The position numbers and the translations under genes were made by a program. From contig DATIFK010000002.1 in NCBI GenBank assembly GCA_035455265.1, positions 1 to 64,000 of the forward strand: a DNA stretch of 64,000 nucleotides, written 5' to 3'. Under the pieces are notes generated by a model. The model was not told where the DNA came from, did no database searches, and worked only from the letters and a program-made list of their open reading frames with translations. This document shows, piece after piece, positions 1 through 7,012 of the stretch. The DNA is from MGOM01 sp035455265 (GTDB taxonomy: Bacteria; Chloroflexota; Anaerolineae; Anaerolineales; E44-bin32). Each line of letters opens with the position of its first letter. Within the stretch, counting starts at the first letter, position 1.

Positions 1-1188
1 CGCGTCTCGGCGTTGGCCCAGGAGGCCTGGATCCATGCCCGCCCGGCCAACGATTTCGCCTCGTTCGCCCCGCATCTCGAGCGCGTCTTCGACCTGCGGC
101 GCCAGTACGCCGACTTCTTCGCTCCCTACGACCATCGCTACGACCCGATGCTCGACGATTTCGAGCCCGGGCTGAAGGTCGCTCAGGTCAAAGAGGTCTT
201 CGACGAGCTGCGCCCGCGCCAGGTGGCCCTGGTGCGCGCCATCCAGGAGCGCGGCCGCCCGGTGGAAGACGCCTTCCTGCACCTCAACTACGACATCCAG
301 AAGCAATGGGACTTCGGCGTCGAAGTGGCCAAGGCCTACGGCTACGACTTCAACCGCGGCCGCCAGGACAAGTCGGCCCACCCGTTCACCACGACGTTCG
401 GCCTGGGCGACGTCCGCATCACCACGCGCTTCTACCCCAACCTGCTGACGTCGTCGATCTTCAGCACGATGCACGAGACCGGCCACGCTCTGTACGATCA
501 AGGGTCGAAACCGAGCCTGGATCGCTCGCCCCTGCTGGGCGGCACCTCGCTGGCCGTCCACGAATCGCAATCGCGTATGTGGGAGAACTTCGTCGGCCGC
601 AGCCGCGCCTTCTGGACGGGTTTCTTCCCGCGGCTGCAGGCCACCTTCCCCAGCCAACTCGCCACGGTCGAAGTGGACGACTTCTACCGTGCCGTCAACA
701 AGGTCCAACCCTCGCTGATCCGGGTCGAGGCCGACGAGGCCACCTACAACCTGCACATCATGTTGCGCTTCGACCTGGAGATGGCGCTGGCCGAGAAATC
801 GGTCGACGTGCGCGACCTGCCCGAGCGCTGGAACGCCAAGATGCAGGAATACCTCGGCCTGACGCCCCCCAATGACAAGGACGGCGTACTCCAGGATGTT
901 CACTGGTCGAGCGGCCTGATGGGATATTTCCCGACCTACGCCTTGGGCAACCTGATCGCCGCCCAGCTGTGGGAGAAGATCCAGGCCGACCTGCCGTCGC
1001 TGTCCCAGGAGATCGCCCGGGGCCGGTTCGCTTCCCTGCTCGGGTGGTTGCGCGAGCACATCCATCAACACGGCGCCAAGTTCGAACCGGTCGAACTGTT
1101 GCAGCGCGTCGTCGGCGGCGGTCTTTCGGCCAAGCCCTACCTGCGCTACCTCGAGGGCAAGTTCGGAGACATCTACGGGCTGAGCTGA
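1..1188 (+). CDS. M32 family metallocarboxypeptidase (5' end outside window)
   Basis: The reading frame is open from the first base, so the start lies upstream; 395 residues are visible of a family that is usually about 500. M32 enzymes (Taq carboxypeptidase type) are cytosolic metal-dependent exopeptidases that remove C-terminal residues. The metal site is visible as HETGH (nt 472-486), followed by a second family signature HESQSRMWEN about 28 residues later, which supplies the third metal ligand in this family. The C-terminal block with the family-typical YFPTYALGN stretch is intact, so the gene looks functional. A perfect 19-bp inverted repeat follows the stop. Confidence 0.9.
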   Translation, partial: RVSALAQEAWIHARPANDFASFAPHLERVFDLRRQYADFFAPYDHRYDPMLDDFEPGLKVAQVKEVFDELRPRQVALVRAIQERGRPVEDAFLHLNYDIQKQWDFGVEVAKAYGYDFNRGRQDKSAHPFTTTFGLGDVRITTRFYPNLLTSSIFSTMHETGHALYDQGSKPSLDRSPLLGGTSLAVHESQSRMWENFVGRSRAFWTGFFPRLQATFPSQLATVEVDDFYRAVNKVQPSLIRVEADEATYNLHIMLRFDLEMALAEKSVDVRDLPERWNAKMQEYLGLTPPNDKDGVLQDVHWSSGLMGYFPTYALGNLIAAQLWEKIQADLPSLSQEIARGRFASLLGWLREHIHQHGAKFEPVELLQRVVGGGLSAKPYLRYLEGKFGDIYGLS

Positions 1189-1200
1189 GGAAAGGTTCGA

Positions 1201-1272
1201 GCCCCAAACCCGGTTTGGCCGTTGCAGCCTCCGGGTTTCCGGGTCGCTGATCCGCCAAACCGGGTTTGGGGC
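1201..1272. repeat. Perfect 19-bp inverted repeat in the gap after the M32 gene
   Basis: Arms GCCCCAAACCCGGTTTGGC (1201-1219) and its exact reverse complement (1254-1272) are separated by 34 bases. Each arm also contains the palindrome AAACCCGGTTT. It could act as a transcription terminator for the upstream gene, but no T-run follows. A mobile palindromic element is the alternative. Confidence 0.8.
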
Positions 1273-1291
1273 GCAGGAAACCGTCAACTGT

Positions 1292-1297
1292 TAGAAT
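1292..1297 (+). promoter_or_regulatory. Putative -10 box (TAGAAT) of the 1306 gene
   Basis: TAGAAT ends 8 nt before the ATG at 1306, which would give a leaderless or nearly leaderless transcript. The same arrangement recurs across the window. Confidence 0.5.
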
Positions 1298-1305
1298 CGT
1301 CCTCC

Positions 1306-1665
1306 ATGGAAGTCCTCCACGACCGCCTCGCCGACAGTCTGTTGCTCTTCATGGTCGCCGCCGGCGCCTGGAACCTGGTGGCCGCCCTGCGCCGGCGCGG
1401 GATCGCCTCCGAGACGTGGGGGATCCTGGCCGTTGGCGAGTTGTTGGCCCTGGTGCAGGGAGTCCTCGGCTTGCTGTTGTACGTCGGGGGCGCCCGACCG
1501 GCTCGCGCGGTCCACATCCTCTACGGCGTTGTGGCGGTGCTGACCCTGCCCGCCTACTACGCCATCAGCCACGGCCGTGATGACCGCCGGGCGTCCTGGG
1601 CCTACACTTGGCTATGCCTGTTCCTGGCCGGAATCAGCGTCCGCGGCATCACGACCGGCGCGTAG
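1306..1665 (+). CDS. Small integral membrane protein, function unknown
   Basis: 119 residues with about four hydrophobic segments (roughly residues 10-28, 40-60, 68-88 and 95-115), so most of the protein is in the membrane. I do not recognise a family. The ATG at 1306 was chosen over an upstream in-frame start because a TAGAAT box lies 8 nt before it and the peptide then starts just before the first hydrophobic segment. It is followed after 10 nt by a receiver-domain gene, with which it may be co-transcribed. Confidence 0.65.
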   Translation: MEVLHDRLADSLLLFMVAAGAWNLVAALRRRGIASETWGILAVGELLALVQGVLGLLLYVGGARPARAVHILYGVVAVLTLPAYYAISHGRDDRRASWAYTWLCLFLAGISVRGITTGA

Positions 1666-1675
1666 GGGGGACTCG

Positions 1676-2044
1676 TTGGCCCGCTTGCTGATCGTCGACG
1701 ACGACCGGACCCTGGTCTCCCTGCTCTCCCAAATGGTGTCCATCAGCGGCCATACCGCCACGGGCGCCTACGGCGGAAAGCAGGCCCTCGATCTTGTCGC
1801 CTCTCAACCGGTCGATCTGATGCTCCTGGATCTGATGATGCCGGACATCGACGGCTTCGAGACGATGCGCCGGCTGCGCACGATGCCTCAAGGGAAGAAC
1901 CTTCCCGTGATCGTCGTCACCGCGATGCCCGACCCCGACATCGATCAACGCGTCCTGGGGGCGGGGGGCGACGCCTGCCTGCGCAAGCCGGTCGACTTCG
2001 ACACTCTGGCGGCGGCGATCGACTCCCACCTCCCACATGTCTGA
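1676..2044 (+). CDS. Single-domain response regulator (receiver)
   Basis: 122 residues forming one CheY-like receiver domain and no output domain. The acidic cluster IVDDD near the N-terminus, the phospho-acceptor Asp in LMLLDLMMPDIDG, the conserved Thr in VIVVTAM and the Lys in CLRKPVD are all present, so phosphorylation should be possible. TTG at 1676 is the likely start: it follows a GGGGGG ribosome-binding stretch by 5 nt, and the domain starts two residues later. The next gene starts inside its last codons (overlap ATGTCTGA), which suggests translational coupling. No cognate kinase is adjacent. Confidence 0.8.
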   Translation: MARLLIVDDDRTLVSLLSQMVSISGHTATGAYGGKQALDLVASQPVDLMLLDLMMPDIDGFETMRRLRTMPQGKNLPVIVVTAMPDPDIDQRVLGAGGDACLRKPVDFDTLAAAIDSHLPHV

Positions 2045-3263
2045 CCCGGCCGTCCCCACCATCGTCGTCCTGGAGGGGGACCAGACCGGCCAGGAGCTGC
2101 TGCTCGAGGCGCTGCGCGTCCTCGACCCCGAGGTCGTTCGCGTGCCCCTGCGCTTCGAGCATGTCGACCTGAGCCTCGAGACCCGCCGGGCCACCTCCAA
2201 CGGCGTCATCTCCGAGGCCGCCGAGGCTATTCGCCGCACCGGCCTCGGCCTCAAGGCGGCGACCATTACCCCAACGCCCTCCTCCAGGCTGACAGCCGAA
2301 GGCGTTGGGGTCACCCCAACTCCCTCCTCCAGGCGGACAGCGGAAGGCACTGGGGTCACCCCGATTCCTGTTCCCAAGAGGAACGCAGGCGAATCGGCAG
2401 GGGCCTCCCCCGACCCCGACGACGTCGGCAGCCCGAACGCCCTCTTGCGCGAGGCTATCGGCGCGACCGTGATCCTGCGCACCGGCCGCCGCCTCCCCAA
2501 CATCCGCCCGGTCGGAGGCGTCCATGCGCCCATATCGGTCGTCCGCATGGCGGTCGGCGGCGCCTATGCCGCGCGCGAGACCCGCCGGCACACGCCCGAC
2601 GGGGATGAGATCGCCGAGCGCGTCGAGCGCATCGAGCGATCGGTGTGCCGGTCCGTGGCGGAATTCGCCTTCCAGCACGCGGAACGCACCGGCGCCAAGG
2701 TGTTCGGCGGCCCGAAGTACACTGTCAGCCCGGTCTACGAAGGCCTCTTCAAGGAAGAGCTCGACGCTGCGGCGGAACGGCATCCGACGGTCCGCTACGA
2801 GCCGCAGCTGATCGATGCCACCTATGCCCTGCTCCTGCGCAGCTCCGGCGAGGCGATGGTCATCCCGGCGCTCAACCGCGATGGGGACTGCCTCTCGGAC
2901 CTGGTGCTCCAGATGTACGGTTCGATCGCCGGCTCCGAGTCGCTGATCCTGGCCTTCGACGCCGACGCCCTGCGCGTCGATGCCGTCGTCGCCGAAGCGC
3001 CGCACGGCACCGCCCCGGCGCTGCAAGGAAAGAACCTCGCCAATCCGATGGCCATGATCCTGGCGGGCGCCGCCCTGCTGACCTACCTGCGGATGCCCGC
3101 CGCCGACCGCGCCGCGCGCGCCATCTACGAGTCGGTCTTCGAGGCGGTCTACCAAGGCGTGGCCACACCCGATCTCGGCGGCCCGTCGACAACCTCCGCC
3201 TTCACCGACGAGGTCATCCGCCGCGTGAGCACCAAGCTGGACGTGTGGACCACCCTGGCCTGA
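2037..3263 (+). CDS. Isocitrate/isopropylmalate dehydrogenase family protein with a repeat insertion
   Basis: 408 residues. This family oxidises and decarboxylates beta-hydroxy acids (isocitrate, 3-isopropylmalate or relatives) with NAD(P). Family blocks are in order: RTGRRLPNIRPVGG (substrate-binding Arg region), KVFGGPKYTVSP, NRDGDCLSDLVLQMYGSIAG (metal-binding Asp) and EAPHGTAPALQGKNLANP (adenosine-binding region). Substrate cannot be fixed from sequence. Between LKAATITP and DDVGSPN, where the family normally has a short loop, sit three 15-residue tandem repeats encoded by a palindromic 45-nt DNA repeat. The insertion is in frame and catalytic blocks on both sides are intact. Confidence 0.85.
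   Translation: MSDPAVPTIVVLEGDQTGQELLLEALRVLDPEVVRVPLRFEHVDLSLETRRATSNGVISEAAEAIRRTGLGLKAATITPTPSSRLTAEGVGVTPTPSSRRTAEGTGVTPIPVPKRNAGESAGASPDPDDVGSPNALLREAIGATVILRTGRRLPNIRPVGGVHAPISVVRMAVGGAYAARETRRHTPDGDEIAERVERIERSVCRSVAEFAFQHAERTGAKVFGGPKYTVSPVYEGLFKEELDAAAERHPTVRYEPQLIDATYALLLRSSGEAMVIPALNRDGDCLSDLVLQMYGSIAGSESLILAFDADALRVDAVVAEAPHGTAPALQGKNLANPMAMILAGAALLTYLRMPAADRAARAIYESVFEAVYQGVATPDLGGPSTTSAFTDEVIRRVSTKLDVWTTLA
2269..2403 (+). repeat. Three 45-nt palindromic tandem units inserted inside the dehydrogenase gene
   Basis: Units start at 2269, 2314 and 2359. The first two are 42 nt plus the spacer TCA, and each has complementary ends (CCCCAACGCC...GGCGTTGGGG in unit 1). The third is more diverged (CCCCGATTC...GAATCGG). 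Junctions form the palindrome GTTGGGGTCACCCCAAC (2304-2320). Because 45 is a multiple of three, the array adds the repeated peptide TPTPSSRLTAEGVGV without disturbing the frame. Confidence 0.85.
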
Positions 3264-4171
3264 CGCACTCCCACGACTCCCGAGCCGCCGTCGCGCTTCT
3301 ATCGGCGATGTTGGCCGCGTGCGCCTCGCCCGCGGCGTCACCCTCCGCCACTCTGTCGAGGCTGCCGACCGCGGCGCCGTCGGATACTCCGACTCCACCG
3401 CCGGCCGTCTCCACCGGCCTGCCGCTGGTCAACGTCACTCCGGCGCTCGTCCTCGAGCCCCCCGATTTCGTTCCCAGCCCGACCCCGACCCTCCTGGCGC
3501 TTCCTCTCCCTTCCGAGAAGCTCATCATCGAGGCCCCCGGGCCGGGATCGCAGACAGGGAGCCCGATTCGAGTCGTCGGCTGGGGCGGTCCCAGCTACGG
3601 CGATCGGATTCGCATTCGCCTGATCCGCGAGGACGGCGAGCTCCTGGCGCAACTTCACACGTGGATCCTGGCGCCCACGGGCCGCGCCGGCCGATTCGTC
3701 GTCGATGTGCCGTTTCGCTTTTCGTCCGTGGCGGAAGCGGCCCTGATCGAAGCCAGCTACGACAACCTGCTGACCGGTCGCCTCGACCACCTGACGACCC
3801 GCCGGGTGGTGCTGCTCACCACCGGCCGTCCCCTGATCCATCCCTATCTGGTCGCGGCAGAGAAGCTGACCATCCTTTCGCCGTACGAGGGGCGCATCAT
3901 CGAGGGGGGCTCGATCCAGATTCGCGGCGCAGCCTGGCTCGACGAAGATCTCCCGCTGCTCGTCGAGCTCATCGATCAGCCGGGCAACGTCCTGGCTTCG
4001 GCCGAGGTCACGGTGGCAGCGCCGGCCTTGGGGCAGTTGGGGACGTTTGACGTCACGCTTCCGTACACCGTCGCCGAGAACCAGTATGCCTGGCTGGCGA
4101 TCACCGAGCGCGGGACCAATCCCCCCATGGTCATGCACTACACGAGCGTGCGGGTGTACCTCAAGCCGTAG
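3245..4171 (+). CDS. Predicted lipoprotein with two Gmad2-like domains
   Basis: About 308 residues. The N-terminus has a hydrophobic stretch ending in the lipobox LAAC, then a Pro/Thr/Ser-rich linker typical of exported lipoproteins. Two tandem immunoglobulin-like domains follow (about residues 95-195 and 205-305), each starting like Gmad2 (IIEAPGPGSQTGSPIRV and LTILSPYEGRIIEGGSIQI). Gmad2 domains occur in spore-germination and other surface proteins; the role here is unknown. The start is uncertain: GTG 3245 overlaps the previous gene by 19 nt and gives a complete signal peptide, while the first ATG (3308) would fall inside it. Confidence 0.7.
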   Translation: MDHPGLTHSHDSRAAVALLSAMLAACASPAASPSATLSRLPTAAPSDTPTPPPAVSTGLPLVNVTPALVLEPPDFVPSPTPTLLALPLPSEKLIIEAPGPGSQTGSPIRVVGWGGPSYGDRIRIRLIREDGELLAQLHTWILAPTGRAGRFVVDVPFRFSSVAEAALIEASYDNLLTGRLDHLTTRRVVLLTTGRPLIHPYLVAAEKLTILSPYEGRIIEGGSIQIRGAAWLDEDLPLLVELIDQPGNVLASAEVTVAAPALGQLGTFDVTLPYTVAENQYAWLAITERGTNPPMVMHYTSVRVYLKP

Positions 4172-4176
4172 AGGCA

Positions 4177-4253
4177 GTTGCCAGTTCCCGGTTCCCAGTC
4201 GCCAGTCAGGCGCACGCGATGGACTGGGAACTGGAGACTGGAAACTGTCGACT
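4177..4253. repeat. Heptanucleotide inverted-arm element
   Basis: The left arm repeats a CCAGTTn-type 7-mer (GCCAGTTCCCGGTTCCCAGT...) and the right arm carries its complement (ACTGGGAACTGGAGACTGG...), around a short core. The element ends two bases before the TATAAT of the vanW-family gene. Confidence 0.75.
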
Positions 4254-4255
4254 GG

Positions 4256-4261
4256 TATAAT
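4256..4261 (+). promoter_or_regulatory. -10 box (TATAAT) of the VanW-family gene
   Basis: Perfect TATAAT, 10 nt before the ATG at 4272, directly after the heptanucleotide element. No ribosome-binding sequence fits in between, so the message would have almost no leader. Confidence 0.6.
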
Positions 4262-4271
4262 CCCCGCCCCG

Positions 4272-6131
4272 ATGGACCTTACTCACGCGCCGTCGCGATC
4301 TCCTCTCGACGCACCCACCATCGCCCTCCGGCTTCTGGTCGCCAGCCTGATCGCGGCGCTGGCGTTCTTCGTCGCCATCGTTGGTTTCGTGGCCGTCACG
4401 CGCCTGGCCTTCATGGGGCGCGCCCTGCCCGGCGTGAGCGTCGCCGAGGCCGCCGTGGGAGGCCGCCCGCGCCCTGAGATCGAGGCGCTGCTGGGCCAGA
4501 CGCTGACCTACCCTCAGACGGGACGGATCGTCCTGCGCGACGGCGCGCAGGTGTGGACGGCCACGCCGGCCGAGCTGGGCGCGGTTCTCGACATTCCATC
4601 CATGGCCGGCGAAGCGCTGTCGGTCGGCCGGCGCGGCGCCTTCCCGCAGCGTCTGAACGAGCAGCTCGACTCGTGGTTCCGCGGCGAGACGCTCTCACCG
4701 ATCCTGGTCGTCGACCAGCGCGTGGCCGCCTCCTACCTGGCGGAAGTGGCGCGCCGGATCGACCAGCCCCAGATCGAAGCCAGTTTGTCGGTCCATGGAT
4801 TGGACGTCGAGGTCCAACCCGGCCAGATCGGGCGCCAGCTCGACATGCCCGCGGCGATGGCGGCCGTCTCCGCGGCGCTGTCGACGCTCCACGACGCCAG
4901 CATCGCCCTGCCGGTGCGCGAGACGCCCCCGCAGATTCTCGATGTCACGCAGCAGGCGGCCGTGGCGCGGGCGATCCTCAGTCAGCCGCTGACCCTGACG
5001 GCCGAGGGCGCCGGGCCGTGGGTCTTCGACGCTCCCGCCCTGGCTCAGATGATGCGCTTCAACCGCGTCAGCGACAACCAGGGCACCCGCTACGTCGTCG
5101 GGTTGGACCCGGTCGCCCTGATGAACTTCTTCGCCCCGCTGGCGCCTGAGCTCGAACGCGGCCCTCAGAACGCGCGCTTCATCTTCAACGACGACACGCG
5201 CCAGCTCGATTTGCTCCAACCGGCGGTGATCGGCCGCAGCCTGGATGTGGAAGCCACCCTCGAGTCCATCGACGCCGGCCTGGCCTCCGGACAGCACACG
5301 CTGGCGCTCGTCTTCGACACCACCCCGCCGGCCGTCGGCGACACCGCCACAGCCGCGGAACTGGGCATCACCGAGAACGTCTTGATGGCTTCCTACGGCA
5401 TCCAGGGAGCCTCGACCTACTTCTACGGATCCAGCTCGGAACGAATCCAGAACATCACGACCGCCGCGGCCGCCTTCCACGGCCTGCTCGTCGCCCCGGG
5501 CGAGACGTTCTCCATGGCCGACCACCTCGGCGACATCAGCCTCGACAACGGCTACGCCGAAGCCCTGATCATCATGGGCAATCGCACGATCAAGGGCGTC
5601 GGCGGCGGAGTCTGCCAGGTCAGCACGACCCTGTTCCGGGCTGTGTTCTTCGGCGGCTACCCCATCGTCGAGCGCCACCCGCACGCCTACCGCGTCGGCT
5701 ACTACGAGCAGGGCACCGGGTCGCCCGGGCCCGGCCTCGACGCCACGGTCTTCGTCCCCCTGGTCGATTTCAAGTTCACCAACGACACGCCCTACTGGCT
5801 GCTGATGGAGACCTATATCTACGGCAACCAGCTGCTGTGGAAGTTCTACTCGACCTCCGACGGCCGCACCGTCGACTGGAGCAGCGATCGGTCGAACAAG
5901 GTCGACGCCCCCGACGACCTGTACCGCGAGAACGAGGACCTGCCCAAGGGGAAGATCGTCCAGGTCGACTACCACGCCGACGGTCTCGACGTCGTCGTCG
6001 TACGCACCGTTCAGCGCGGCGGCGAGACTCTCTACCAGGATCGCATCAAGACGCACTACCTGCCCTGGCGGGCGATCTACGAGTACGGGCCCGGCACCGA
6101 GCTGCCGAAGGGCGCCCACAAAGAAGATTAG
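4272..6131 (+). CDS. VanW family protein with peptidoglycan-binding-4-like repeats
   Basis: 619 residues. One N-terminal membrane helix (about 15-50) anchors it, with the rest outside. Residues about 60-380 contain tandem PG_binding_4-like domains (seen from repeated blocks such as LVVDQRVAASYLAEVARRI). The VanW domain covers about 385-540, with the hallmarks GETFSMADHLGDIS, GVGGGVCQVSTTLFRAVF and ERHPHAYRV. VanW proteins are linked to the Gram-positive-type cell wall and glycopeptide resistance clusters, but their reaction is not known; no van resistance genes are nearby. ATG 4272 is set by the TATAAT just upstream and leads straight into the membrane helix. Confidence 0.88.
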   Translation: MDLTHAPSRSPLDAPTIALRLLVASLIAALAFFVAIVGFVAVTRLAFMGRALPGVSVAEAAVGGRPRPEIEALLGQTLTYPQTGRIVLRDGAQVWTATPAELGAVLDIPSMAGEALSVGRRGAFPQRLNEQLDSWFRGETLSPILVVDQRVAASYLAEVARRIDQPQIEASLSVHGLDVEVQPGQIGRQLDMPAAMAAVSAALSTLHDASIALPVRETPPQILDVTQQAAVARAILSQPLTLTAEGAGPWVFDAPALAQMMRFNRVSDNQGTRYVVGLDPVALMNFFAPLAPELERGPQNARFIFNDDTRQLDLLQPAVIGRSLDVEATLESIDAGLASGQHTLALVFDTTPPAVGDTATAAELGITENVLMASYGIQGASTYFYGSSSERIQNITTAAAAFHGLLVAPGETFSMADHLGDISLDNGYAEALIIMGNRTIKGVGGGVCQVSTTLFRAVFFGGYPIVERHPHAYRVGYYEQGTGSPGPGLDATVFVPLVDFKFTNDTPYWLLMETYIYGNQLLWKFYSTSDGRTVDWSSDRSNKVDAPDDLYRENEDLPKGKIVQVDYHADGLDVVVVRTVQRGGETLYQDRIKTHYLPWRAIYEYGPGTELPKGAHKED

Positions 6132-6170
6132 CCGCGTGGGGGCCGTCCGCCCGCCGCACCACCGCGATGG

Positions 6171-6176
6171 TAGAAT
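6171..6176 (+). promoter_or_regulatory. Putative -10 box (TAGAAT) of the Trm112-like gene
   Basis: TAGAAT lies 21 nt before the ATG at 6198; a weak GGAG stretch sits between them. Confidence 0.4.
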
Positions 6177-6197
6177 GCAGCACCGCGGAGCGCCGTC

Positions 6198-6422
6198 ATG
6201 ATCAGCCCCGACCTGCTGGAAATCCTGCGCTGCCCGCATTGCGTGCGCGACAAAGAAGGCAAGCTCGTCCTCGTCCGGGACGCCTGGCTGGTCTGCCAGG
6301 AGCCGGACTGCCGCCGCAAGTACCCCATCCGCGACGACATCCCCGTGATGTTGATCGACGAAGGGACGAAGTGGATCGGCGTTTCCGAGAAAGATCTGCC
6401 GGTCCCGCCCCCGGGAGATTGA
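6198..6422 (+). CDS. Trm112/UPF0434 family zinc-binding protein
   Basis: 74 residues. It matches the Trm112-like family: ISPDLLEILRCPHC at the N-terminus and a second Cys pair in VCQEPDCRRKYPIRDDIPVML, giving a C-x2-C / C-x4-C zinc ribbon followed by the family's PIRDDIPVML block. Eukaryotic and archaeal Trm112 activates methyltransferases; the role of the bacterial proteins is poorly known. Length and layout are normal. A HEAT-repeat gene starts 8 nt after its stop and is probably in the same transcript. Confidence 0.85.
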   Translation: MISPDLLEILRCPHCVRDKEGKLVLVRDAWLVCQEPDCRRKYPIRDDIPVMLIDEGTKWIGVSEKDLPVPPPGD

Positions 6423-6430
6423 CTCCGTCC

Positions 6431-7009
6431 GTGGCCGACCTGCCAGGCACGATCGCCGAACTGCTCTCCGGCGACGAGCGTCTGGCCGAGGCGGCCGCCG
6501 CCTGCCTGCCATCTCTCGGAACCGAGGCGCTTCCCCGTCTGCTGGAGCTCGTGACGTCGCGCGAACCCGATGTTCGCTGGTGGGCGACCCGCGCTCTGGC
6601 CGGGTTCAGCCACGCCGCCGCCGCCCAGGCCATCCTGGCACGCCTGGACGACCCGGAAGCCTCCGTCCGGCAATGCGCCGCCGTCGCCCTGCGTGGGCGC
6701 ACCTCCGCCGAATCTCTTCCGGCTCTGGCCAAGGCGCTCGACGACCAGGATGCCCTGGTGGCCCGCCTGGCGGCCGACGCGCTGGCGAGCGCGGGCGCAG
6801 CCGCCATCCCCCACCTCGAGGCGGCCCTGCAATCCAGCGCGCGCCGCGCCCGGCTCGAGGCCGCCCGAGCTCTGTCCAGCCTGCACGACCCTAGGGCAAT
6901 CCCCGCCCTGTACGCGGCTCTCAACGATCCATCGGCCATCGTCCAGCATTGGGCCGAGCAGGGGCTCGAGGCGCTGGGCCAGGGGATGGTTTACTTCTCG
7001 CCGGGGTAG
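6431..7009 (+). CDS. HEAT-repeat protein
   Basis: 192 residues made of about five HEAT/PBS-lyase-type alpha-helical repeats, recognised by the recurring pattern of hydrophobic helix, DPxxxVR-like turn and Ala-rich helix (EPDVRWWATRALAGF, DPEASVRQCAAVALRG, DQDALVARLAADALAS, DPSAIVQHWAEQGLEAL). Such proteins are scaffolds or lyases acting on cofactors; nothing here points to lyase activity. GTG 6431 was taken as the start, 8 nt after the previous stop, since the first repeat follows at once. No clear ribosome-binding sequence is visible. Confidence 0.75.
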   Translation: MADLPGTIAELLSGDERLAEAAAACLPSLGTEALPRLLELVTSREPDVRWWATRALAGFSHAAAAQAILARLDDPEASVRQCAAVALRGRTSAESLPALAKALDDQDALVARLAADALASAGAAAIPHLEAALQSSARRARLEAARALSSLHDPRAIPALYAALNDPSAIVQHWAEQGLEALGQGMVYFSPG

Positions 7010-7012
7010 ACC

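Noticed and set aside
4272..6131. Vancomycin resistance cluster
   Set aside because: Only a VanW-family protein is present; no VanH/A/X, ligase or VanR/S genes are nearby, and VanW domains are common in ordinary surface proteins.
4695..6512. 605-codon open frame antisense to the VanW gene
   Set aside because: Low-complexity peptide; the plus-strand gene has clear VanW signatures and a TATAAT start.
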